A stretch of DNA of 13,690 nucleotides from Akkermansia muciniphila (GTDB lineage: Bacteria > Verrucomicrobiota > Verrucomicrobiia > Verrucomicrobiales > V1-33). The notes beneath the pieces were generated by a model. That model was not told the origin of the DNA and did not search any database. It saw only the letters and a program-made list of their open reading frames with translations. The stretch is from positions 1 through 13,690 of the forward strand of contig CALQKQ020000044.1 of assembly GCA_943331195.2 (NCBI GenBank), written 5' to 3'. Shown one piece after another: positions 7,432-13,690 of the stretch; within the stretch, counting starts at the first letter, position 1; each line of letters starts with the position of its first letter. A program made the position numbers and the translations under genes.

Positions 7432-8868
7432 CTAGCTGAACATTTCCTGGATCACCCGGGCCGGCTGGCCGTCGATCAAGCTAGCGTCTAGCCCGTTGCG
7501 CTTGAAGACCAGCTTGCCGTGGTCCAGCCCAAACAAATGGAGCAAAGTGGCGTGCCAATCGTAGTGGTGCACCACCTCCTTAATCGCTTGGTGGCCCCAC
7601 TCGTCAGTCTCCCCGTGGACGTGTCCCCCTTTGAACCCGCCCCCCGCCATCCAACAAGAAAAGCCGTCGGTGTTGTGGTCGCGCCCCCATTTGTCAGGCC
7701 CAGTGTCGTTCTGCAACACCGGCAAACGCCCCATCTCCCCGCCCCAATGGACCACCGTGCTGTCCAACAAACCGCGCTGTTTCAAATCCTTCACCAAGGC
7801 CGCGCAGGGCTGGTCCACTTCCCGGCAGCGCTCCGGCAACGCGCTGCGGATCGAACCGTGGTGGTCCCACGACTGCCCGTTGTTCAGCACCTGCACAAAA
7901 CGCACCCCTCGCTCCACCAGCCGCCGCGCAATCAGACAACGCGTCGCATAGTCCCGCGTGGCATCCTGGTCCAAGCCATACATCTTGCGAATGGATTCAG
8001 GCTCGCCCGAGAGATCAAAGGCTTCCTTGGCCGCCCCCTGCATGCGGGCCGCTAGGGTATAACTTTGCATCCGCGCATCCAAGTCGCTGTCGCCCGCGTG
8101 CCGCAGGAAATGCTCTTGGTTAAAGGAGTCCAAGAGGGCCAACTGCCGCTCCTGGCCCGGCCCCACCAAGTCGGCCGGTGCGTCCAAATTGAGAATGTGC
8201 GGTGCCGTCGGCCGCACCATGGTGCCCTGGTAAACCGCCGGCAGCCAGCCCGCCGTCCAGTTTTCATTGTTCATCAAAGGCGGACCCTGCGGACTAGTTA
8301 GCGCCAAATAGGTCGGCAATTCATCGCTGACGCTGCCCAGCCCATAGCTGAGCCAAGAGCCCAGCGTGGGGCGGCCCGAGGTGATCCGCCCCGTGTGCAG
8401 GGCGGAAACCGATTGCCCATGGTTATTGACCCCCGTCTTCATCGAGCGGATCAAGGTGATGTCGTCCACGATTTCCGAAAGATGAGGCAGCAATTCGCTG
8501 ATCTCCATGCCGCACTGCCCGCGGGGCGCGAACTTCCAGGGACTGCCAAACACTTTGCTACTGGCCTCCGCCGCGTTGTCATAGCGAATCTCACCCGGAA
8601 AGGGCTGCAGGTGGTATTTGGCGAGCTGCGGCTTGGGATCAAACAAATCCATCTGGCTAGGACCGCCGATCATGAACAGCGAAATCATGGCCTTGGCCTG
8701 CCCATAGCGGGGTGGCGGCTTCGCCGTCAAATCAAACTTCAGCGCTTCCGTAAACGGCTTGGTCGGAGCACCCAGCAGCCCCTCCCGGCTCAGCAGCCAA
8801 GGCAGGGCCAACGAACCCAGCCCAAACGAATGGGCCCGAAGAAAATGGCGGCGAGTATAAGGGGACAC
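7432..8868 (-). CDS. DUF1501 family protein, Tat-exported
   Basis: The 478-residue product belongs to DUF1501, a group related to the alkaline phosphatase/sulfatase superfamily and abundant in Planctomycetota and Verrucomicrobiota. The N-terminus carries a twin-arginine signal, R6-R7-H-F-L, followed by a hydrophobic run to about residue 26. Family landmarks are GGPSQMDLFDPKP (68-80), HTGRITSGRPTLGSWLSYGLG split over 158-178, SWDHHGS (333-339), HWGGEMGRLP (374-383), GRDHNTDGF (395-403) and HHYDWHATLLHLFGLDH at 434-450. The many His and Asp residues could bind metal, but no activity is established for the family. The start codon is GTG at 8868-8866, only 3 nt after the stop of the PSCyt1/DUF1549/DUF1553 gene. 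No Shine-Dalgarno site is visible, so translation probably depends on coupling. It appears full length. Confidence 0.92.
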   Translation of the reverse strand: MSPYTRRHFLRAHSFGLGSLALPWLLSREGLLGAPTKPFTEALKFDLTAKPPPRYGQAKAMISLFMIGGPSQMDLFDPKPQLAKYHLQPFPGEIRYDNAAEASSKVFGSPWKFAPRGQCGMEISELLPHLSEIVDDITLIRSMKTGVNNHGQSVSALHTGRITSGRPTLGSWLSYGLGSVSDELPTYLALTSPQGPPLMNNENWTAGWLPAVYQGTMVRPTAPHILNLDAPADLVGPGQERQLALLDSFNQEHFLRHAGDSDLDARMQSYTLAARMQGAAKEAFDLSGEPESIRKMYGLDQDATRDYATRCLIARRLVERGVRFVQVLNNGQSWDHHGSIRSALPERCREVDQPCAALVKDLKQRGLLDSTVVHWGGEMGRLPVLQNDTGPDKWGRDHNTDGFSCWMAGGGFKGGHVHGETDEWGHQAIKEVVHHYDWHATLLHLFGLDHGKLVFKRNGLDASLIDGQPARVIQEMFS

Positions 8869-8871
8869 GGC

Positions 8872-11499
8872 TTATTCGAGGTAAAGAAAGGCATTCGAGC
8901 TCAGCAGCACCTGACACCACGCCGCCAGGGCTTTGTGCGCGGCGGCCCCCGGCGCTTTTCCCGCCCCTTCCAACTCCCCGCGCTGCCGGTGCAGAAAAAC
9001 TAAACTGCGCGAAATCGCCAGGTTTTCCGGAACCCCGCCAAACAGCAGCGCCCAGGCCCGCGCGATTTTGGCCCCATCATCCTGCGGGGCCTCCCGCTCC
9101 AACCGCTCCGCCAGCGCCTCCGCCTGCTCAATGCTAAAGGCGTCATTCATCAGCAACAGCGCTTGCGGTGCCACTGTCGTCACCGTCCGCGATGTACAGT
9201 TAGGATTCAAAAGCGGCAAGTCAAAGGTGTCCAACACCGTTAGGGGACGCGAACGCCGACTCTCCATATAGAGACTGCGACGAAAGGCATTGTCCCCCAC
9301 CGCCTCAATCTTGTCGATCATTCCATTGCCCGGATTGATCACTTCCTTGCCAGGCACAATCCGCCCCGTCGCCAGATCCCGCGCCACACTCACCGGTTCG
9401 CCTCCCACCGCCGCATTCAACCGACCCGTCGCCGCCAGCATGGCGTCGCGCAAGCTTTCCGCATCCAGCCGCTGCAGGTTGGCCCCAACATAGAGCCGCT
9501 CCCGCTCCGCCGTGCGCTGGGGATCGCTCCGCTGCCGCCACGTCCGACTGCTCAAAATCATGCGGTGCAGCCGCTTCAACTGCCACCCGTGTTCCATAAA
9601 GTCAGCCGCTAACCAGTCCAACAGCGCCCCGTGCGTCGGTGCCTCTCCCAAAGCCCCAAAATCCCCCGGCGTCCGCACCAATCCACGCCCAAAGTGATGC
9701 ATCCAAAAGCGATTCACCAAAACCCGAGCCGTCAGGGGATGCTGCCCGCTCGTGAGCCACTGACTAAACGCGAGGCGTCGCCCGCTGCTCCGCAACCCCG
9801 CCACCGGACTCGAAAAAACCGCCCCCGCACCCGGCGCCAGCACCTCCAAGGGGCCCGGCAACATCTTTTCCCGGGGCTGCTCGTGATCTCCCCGATGGTG
9901 CAAAAACGTTTCCGGCAACGCCCCCTCGGGCTCCGTCGCCGCCATCAAAAACGACTCCTTAGGTTTGGTCGCCCGCAGCGCCGCCGCCTGCGCCTGCATA
10001 GCGGTTCGCTTATTATTAGAAGGGACATCGAAAAGCAGCAACAACCCCTCATCAGTCCCCACATTGGCCTCGACATACTTTTTCAACAGCGCCACCTGCA
10101 CCGCGCTGCGCTGGCCGACCTCGGTTTCCCGCGCCGCCCGCACCGCTTCCTGCTCATCCGGCGGCACTTTGGCGAGGCGCTCCGCGAAAATCTCGCGCAG
10201 CCGCCCCGCCGCAAAGGCGACCCGCTCGGCGTCGATCTTTTGCGCCTCGGCTTCAATCCCGCTCGCCTGCTGCCGCTCCGCTTCGGTGTACAACGAATAG
10301 AGCCGCTCCCCCGGGGGACGCCAGTTTTTCCAATCATAGACCGGCTCGAAAACCGCCCGCAGCCGGAAGTAGTCCTGCTGCGAGATCGGCTCATAGCGGT
10401 GGTCGTGGCACTGCGCGCAGCCCACCGTTAGCCCCAGCAACGCCGTCGTCACGGTCTTGAGCGTTTCCGCCATCACCTGATTCCGCGCCAAGCCCGCATC
10501 CGCCACCTCGCCGCCGGTGGCGTCAGGCCCCATCCGCAAAAATCCCGTCGCTGCTAACTTCGCTGCCGCCCCCGCCTCGTGGATCACCTGGCTCACTTCC
10601 GCGTGCCGCGTCCCCACCATTTCATCGCCCGCCAGTTGCTCCTGGATAAAGCGATCCCAGGGCAAATCCGCGCCGTGCGCCTGCACCACATAATCCCGAT
10701 AATGCCAGGCATGCAGCCTCGGCGCATCCTCCTCATATCCATTGGAGTCCGCATAGCCAGCCACGTCTAACCAGTGACGCCCCCAACGCTCCCCATACTG
10801 CGGCACTTCTAACAAGGCATCCACCAGCGCCAGATAGGCCGCCGTGGCCGCGCCCTCATAAGCCCCACTCGCCCGGGCCGACAACAAACGCTCCGCCGCC
10901 TCTTTCACCGAACCCCCGAAGCAATCCGCCGCAGGCGGCAGACCTGTTAAATCAAAAGAAAGCCGCCGCACCAACGTCGCCCCCTCCGCCTCCGGCAAAA
11001 AATCCAGCCCCGCCGCCCGCAGCGGCCCCGCGATAAAGGCGTCAATCGGGTTGGCCTCCCCCTCGGGAACGGGAGGTTTGACGATGGGCCGAAAACTCCA
11101 AAAATGCCGCTCTTCCTCGGTGATATAGACAGCCGGAATGCTTTCTGGCTCGTCCCGCAGCACCGGCGCTCCCTGCGCAATCCATTGCTCCAAAAGCGCC
11201 ACCTCCGCAGGGCTCAACTTCTTCTCCCCCTTGGGCATTTCCCCGCTCCTCACGAGCTGCAACAGATGGCTCCCCGCCGGATTGCCCGGCTCCATCACCC
11301 GGCCCTCCTCCGTCTGGTGCAGCATGAAGCGCCGCAGCCGCAAATCCACCCCCCCTTCTTTCTTGCCCCCCTCCCCGTGGCAGTGAAAACAGTGCGCCTT
11401 CAACAGCGGTCGAATGTCCTTCTCAAACACCGGGCCCGCCCAGCTCCCCGCGCAGAGCAGCTGAAGCCAGAGGGCCACCGGCAAACATTTGAAGGACAT
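8872..11499 (-). CDS. Secreted PSCyt1-PSCyt2 (DUF1549)-PSD1 (DUF1553) protein
   Basis: The 875-residue protein starts with a Sec signal peptide (about 1-21). Next is a PSCyt1 cytochrome-like domain with heme motif C37-F-H-C40-H41 and candidate axial residues such as M88. A DUF1549 (PSCyt2) domain spans about 150-400, with RHWLDVAGYADSNG (241-254) and a second CxxCH at 361-365 in CAQCHDHRYEP. A charged, probably coiled-coil linker follows (about 405-475). DUF1553 (PSD1) covers about 570-870 with LVNRFWMHHFGRGLV (594-608), TPGDFG (610-615), RRSLYMESRR (740-749) and TVAPQALLLMND (775-786). It looks complete and intact. Such proteins are known mainly from planctomycetes and verrucomicrobia, usually paired with DUF1501. 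Their reaction is unknown; two CxxCH motifs suggest covalent heme and redox activity. ATG 11499 has a strong ribosome site. It lies 61 nt after the BNR_4 gene and 3 nt before the DUF1501 start. Confidence 0.94.
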   Translation of the reverse strand: MSFKCLPVALWLQLLCAGSWAGPVFEKDIRPLLKAHCFHCHGEGGKKEGGVDLRLRRFMLHQTEEGRVMEPGNPAGSHLLQLVRSGEMPKGEKKLSPAEVALLEQWIAQGAPVLRDEPESIPAVYITEEERHFWSFRPIVKPPVPEGEANPIDAFIAGPLRAAGLDFLPEAEGATLVRRLSFDLTGLPPAADCFGGSVKEAAERLLSARASGAYEGAATAAYLALVDALLEVPQYGERWGRHWLDVAGYADSNGYEEDAPRLHAWHYRDYVVQAHGADLPWDRFIQEQLAGDEMVGTRHAEVSQVIHEAGAAAKLAATGFLRMGPDATGGEVADAGLARNQVMAETLKTVTTALLGLTVGCAQCHDHRYEPISQQDYFRLRAVFEPVYDWKNWRPPGERLYSLYTEAERQQASGIEAEAQKIDAERVAFAAGRLREIFAERLAKVPPDEQEAVRAARETEVGQRSAVQVALLKKYVEANVGTDEGLLLLFDVPSNNKRTAMQAQAAALRATKPKESFLMAATEPEGALPETFLHHRGDHEQPREKMLPGPLEVLAPGAGAVFSSPVAGLRSSGRRLAFSQWLTSGQHPLTARVLVNRFWMHHFGRGLVRTPGDFGALGEAPTHGALLDWLAADFMEHGWQLKRLHRMILSSRTWRQRSDPQRTAERERLYVGANLQRLDAESLRDAMLAATGRLNAAVGGEPVSVARDLATGRIVPGKEVINPGNGMIDKIEAVGDNAFRRSLYMESRRSRPLTVLDTFDLPLLNPNCTSRTVTTVAPQALLLMNDAFSIEQAEALAERLEREAPQDDGAKIARAWALLFGGVPENLAISRSLVFLHRQRGELEGAGKAPGAAAHKALAAWCQVLLSSNAFLYLE

Positions 11500-11503
11500 G
11501 AGA

Positions 11504-11510
11504 CCCTCCC
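11504..11510 (-). promoter_or_regulatory. Ribosome binding site for the PSCyt1/DUF1549/DUF1553 gene
   Basis: GGGAGGG lies four bases before ATG 11499 (five from the GGAGG core). It is the best Shine-Dalgarno sequence in the operon, and it confirms the start. Confidence 0.65.
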
Positions 11511-11560
11511 AAACGCGCCCCGCCCCCGCGATCTTGCAAGCCGCCCTCGCCCCGGCCCTC

Positions 11561-13021
11561 TCAGTCGTCCTCCTCCACCCCTTCCTTCCCCGCCTTCCCC
11601 TTCGCCGCGGGAACCGCCCGGGCTCCCTCCCGCCGCAGCCTCTCCAGTTGCGGCTGAATCAAGGAAGCCTCCGCCGCCTCCCGCCCCACCGGCCCTTTTT
11701 CGCCAAGCAAATACATCTTCCGATAGAGGTGTTCCGGCACCCGCCCCTCACTAACAACCACCAAACCCCGTCCGCTCCCCTGCTCAATCAGCGCCCCTAT
11801 ATCCAGCCCCCCGCCAGGCCGGGAAAAAAGCGGCGCCTCCTGCTCCCAATGCTGACCCCCATCCACCGTGCTCCACCACCCCACTTCATGCTGCCCCCCT
11901 TTGGTTCTCATCAACATGGCCCGCACCCGCGTCGGCGACTCCACCACCAAGTCCCCATCCTGTCCTTTCTCCTCCCCATCAGAAATCACCGCCACCGGAT
12001 CCGTCCAAGCCCGGCCCGTCCAGCGCGTGTAGCGCACCTGCCCGCCCTTATAGCGAAACAGCACATGGGGATGGCCTTCCCCATCCATCCGGCAGGTGCC
12101 GTGATTGCAGCGATCCGCCCCAGAGTCAAAAAGGCGCGTTTTTCGATCGGCCGCCTCCTTGGTGATCGGCACCTCGCAGCTTTCACCCAAAACATTCTCC
12201 CAGGACCCGTCGGCAGCATTCATTTTCATGTAATAGACGTTTTGCCGCGCCTTGCTGTGCCCCGGATAGGCGCAGGGATGATACATGTAAGTCGCCGTGA
12301 CCGTGTCGCCCAAGCCCTTCCCAAACCACGCATACCAGGCGTCGTGGACCTCACTCCCTGCGCTCTTTTGATGTTTGAGTACCGCCACCGGCGCCGCAAA
12401 CGTCCTCCCCTGGTCGCCCGATTTCTGGTAAACCCAATCGCTTTGGTGCGTCCCATGCCGGTAAAATAAATAAATCGCCCCGCCCTCCATCTGCACAAAC
12501 TGCGGATAGGTCCCAAACGGAGAAATGTTGTCCAGCACCCGCCAAGCCGTGATGTCTTCCGGCCGCTCCGAAACCAGGTGGATCAATTTTCCCCCGCGCC
12601 CGATTCCCGCCGGCGTCCCCAGCAGGTTCGTTCCCAGCAGCGCATTGCCCCCATGCCCGCCAAAGACCACATGGAGGTACCCCTGGCCGTCCACCATCAT
12701 CGCGGGCTTGCCGTGGTTGTCGACCTCCCCGTTGTCCGTAGGATCTGGCGTCTTCCCCATCGGACTGACCCCAGCCAGCAGCGGGCCGGTCCACTTTTTC
12801 GTGAGATGGTTATAGGCACACACATAGGCATCCTCATGCGGCCCCTGGTAGGCCAGGTAGGTGCTGCCCTGGTAATACTCCCCGCTCGGATGGTGCAAAG
12901 TGGCCAGCGGCTTGCCAAATCCATTGTCCGCAAAATAACCCACCTCCTCCGCCCCAACCAAGGTAGTTAGCAATGCCGCCCATAAAAAGGCCCATCCCGC
13001 GCCATATCGGTTATTTTTCAT
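11561..13021 (-). CDS. Secreted BNR_4 beta-propeller protein (possible glycan-active enzyme)
   Basis: From ATG 13021 the product is 486 residues with a Sec signal peptide (about 1-24, hydrophobic core WAFLWAALLTTLVGA). The rest matches the BNR_4 propeller pattern: HHPSGEYYQGSTYLAYQG (43-60), DNHGKPAMMVDGQGYLHVVFG split over 101-121, and YPQFVQMEGGAIYLFYR (172-188). Asp-box motifs occur at 201-208 (SGDQGRTF) and 384-392 (STVDGGQHW). Known BNR_4-like proteins include ulvan and other polysaccharide lyases, and the HGxPxxxxD segment is shared with them (known of the family). Lyase activity here is an inference. A charged Lys/Glu/Asp tail ends the protein (about 455-486). The frame is open to 13189, but the extra 56 residues lie before the signal peptide and run through the intergenic DNA, so I reject them. 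It is 94 nt after the dgkA-like gene and 61 nt before the PSCyt1 gene. Confidence 0.86.
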   Translation of the reverse strand: MKNNRYGAGWAFLWAALLTTLVGAEEVGYFADNGFGKPLATLHHPSGEYYQGSTYLAYQGPHEDAYVCAYNHLTKKWTGPLLAGVSPMGKTPDPTDNGEVDNHGKPAMMVDGQGYLHVVFGGHGGNALLGTNLLGTPAGIGRGGKLIHLVSERPEDITAWRVLDNISPFGTYPQFVQMEGGAIYLFYRHGTHQSDWVYQKSGDQGRTFAAPVAVLKHQKSAGSEVHDAWYAWFGKGLGDTVTATYMYHPCAYPGHSKARQNVYYMKMNAADGSWENVLGESCEVPITKEAADRKTRLFDSGADRCNHGTCRMDGEGHPHVLFRYKGGQVRYTRWTGRAWTDPVAVISDGEEKGQDGDLVVESPTRVRAMLMRTKGGQHEVGWWSTVDGGQHWEQEAPLFSRPGGGLDIGALIEQGSGRGLVVVSEGRVPEHLYRKMYLLGEKGPVGREAAEASLIQPQLERLRREGARAVPAAKGKAGKEGVEEDD

Positions 13022-13115
13022 GGTTTTAAATGGAATACATAGCGGCACCCCATCCCTCCCACCGCATCTAGGCTGCATAAGCGCTGCCCCGCCCCCCTGC
13101 CAAGGGGAATCCCCC

Positions 13116-13505
13116 TCATCCTCCGCCCGCCAGTTTGGCCCAGCAGGGCGGACCCAACAGCGCCGCGCCCACCGCCACCGCCGCCACACTCGCGGCCAAA
13201 ACGCCCCCCGCCGCCAGATCTTTGACCACCCGTATCGCCTCCTCCTGCTCCTCGCTCACCCGGTCCGCGAGGCGCTCCACCGCCGTATTCAGCGCCTCCG
13301 CCGCGATCACCCCCCCGCCGGCCAAGGCCAACAAGGCCCACTCTCCCCGCCCCAAATCCACCCACAGCCCCGCCGCCCCCACCAGCGGCAGCGCCGCCGC
13401 ATGCACCCGCCCGCTCGGCTCCTCCCACAGCACCTGCCCCAAACCTCGCCCCGCACAGGCAAAGCGCCGCCACCAGCGCCGCCATGCTCCCCCTTCCGCC
13501 CTCAC
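13116..13505 (-). CDS. dgkA: Diacylglycerol/undecaprenol kinase (DgkA family)
   Basis: This small integral membrane kinase (129 residues) phosphorylates diacylglycerol or undecaprenol with ATP at the inner membrane, recycling lipids used in envelope synthesis. Visible landmarks are R33-V-H (family RIH), the strand of the active site E70-A-L-N73-T-A-V-E77, and the K95-D96-L-A-A-G-G block. E70, N73, E77, K95 and D96 line up with E. coli DgkA E69, N72, E76, K94 and D95. Three membrane segments fall at about 36-50, 55-74 and 97-118. The KDLAAGGVL wording is closer to the Gram-positive undecaprenol kinase branch, so undecaprenol is the more likely substrate. The start is GTG at 13505, overlapping the upstream gluconokinase stop in a GTGA tetranucleotide, which implies translational coupling. 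It precedes the BNR_4 gene by 94 nt. Confidence 0.88.
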   Translation of the reverse strand: MRAEGGAWRRWWRRFACAGRGLGQVLWEEPSGRVHAAALPLVGAAGLWVDLGRGEWALLALAGGGVIAAEALNTAVERLADRVSEEQEEAIRVVKDLAAGGVLAASVAAVAVGAALLGPPCWAKLAGGG

Positions 13506-13690
13506 CGCACCCCTCCCCCCGCCGCCCCAGGCTCAGCCCCTTCCCCACCGCCTGCCAAACCCAACGCCCCCATCACCTCGCCCGCCACCGCCTCCACCGT
13601 CCCCTCAATCGACACCGTCACCGCCTCCTCCGCTCCCGGAACCTCCAGCGCTGCCAATTGCGAATCCAACAATCCCGGCGGCATATAGTG
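13502..13690 (-). CDS. gntK: Gluconokinase, C-terminal fragment
   Basis: The minus-strand frame enters from the right window edge as HYMPPGLLDSQLAALEVPG and ends at TGA 13504-13502, giving the last 62 residues. The MPxxLLDSQxAxLE segment is the characteristic C-terminal motif of GntK-type gluconate kinases, which phosphorylate gluconate to 6-phosphogluconate. The P-loop and start lie outside the window. A Gly/Glu/Ala-rich tail (about the last 17 residues) extends past the usual end of the family. The stop overlaps the GTG start of dgkA. Family assignment from this motif is firm; integrity of the whole gene cannot be seen. Confidence 0.83.
   Translation of the reverse strand, partial: HYMPPGLLDSQLAALEVPGAEEAVTVSIEGTVEAVAGEVMGALGLAGGGEGAEPGAAGGGVR

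Noticed and set aside
9631..10431. A 266-codon plus-strand frame antisense to the PSCyt1/DUF1549/DUF1553 gene
   Set aside because: The product is dominated by Arg, Pro and His with no domain, while the minus strand carries an unmistakable full-length family member.
11489..12469. A 326-codon plus-strand frame antisense to the BNR_4 gene
   Set aside because: It is low-complexity and Pro/Arg-rich. The antisense gene has a signal peptide and Asp-box motifs.
13022..13189. A 56-residue N-terminal extension of the BNR_4 protein
   Set aside because: It would put basic, motif-free sequence before a clean signal peptide and would overlap the end of the dgkA-like gene.

Overview
The window looks like a chromosomal segment of a GC-rich heterotrophic bacterium of the Planctomycetota-Verrucomicrobiota-Chlamydiota group, most likely a verrucomicrobium. 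The main reason is a secreted cytochrome-like PSCyt1/DUF1549/DUF1553 protein followed directly by a Tat-exported DUF1501 protein, a pair that is typical of these phyla. A BNR_4 beta-propeller protein upstream and a REP-associated transposase at the left end fit the same assignment. No rRNA, tRNA, CRISPR array or prophage was recognised. The phylum is an inference from gene content.

Layout, left to right. Bases 1-190 hold the N-terminal 63 residues of a REP-associated tyrosine transposase (RAYT/Y1 family), minus strand, cut by the window edge just at its HUH motif. Bases 191-760 carry no convincing gene, but a perfect 19-nt palindrome (260-278) and an imperfect hairpin (282-299) lie side by side upstream of the transposase. 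Bases 761-4576 (plus) encode a 1271-residue SWIM/SNF2 helicase. It converges on a minus-strand cluster running cysE/epsC (6553-5660), a SprT-like metallopeptidase (5646-5122) and a GNAT acetyltransferase (5071-4598). A membrane protein of unknown function (6639-7340, plus) diverges from cysE.

From 13690 down to 7432 every gene is on the minus strand: the C-terminus of a gluconokinase (13690-13502), an overlapping diacylglycerol/undecaprenol kinase (13505-13116), a secreted BNR_4 propeller (13021-11561), the PSCyt1/DUF1549/DUF1553 protein (11499-8872) and the DUF1501 protein (8868-7432). The last three are closely packed and all carry export signals. They probably form one periplasmic or surface unit, and glycan capture or breakdown is the most reasonable guess. 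The functions of DUF1549, DUF1553 and DUF1501 are not established, so this operon is the best candidate in the window for an undescribed system.

The plus strand is richer in C than G across genes of both directions. Plus-strand genes use C-ending codons and minus-strand genes use G-ending codons, which suggests replication-strand bias with the minus strand as leading strand.
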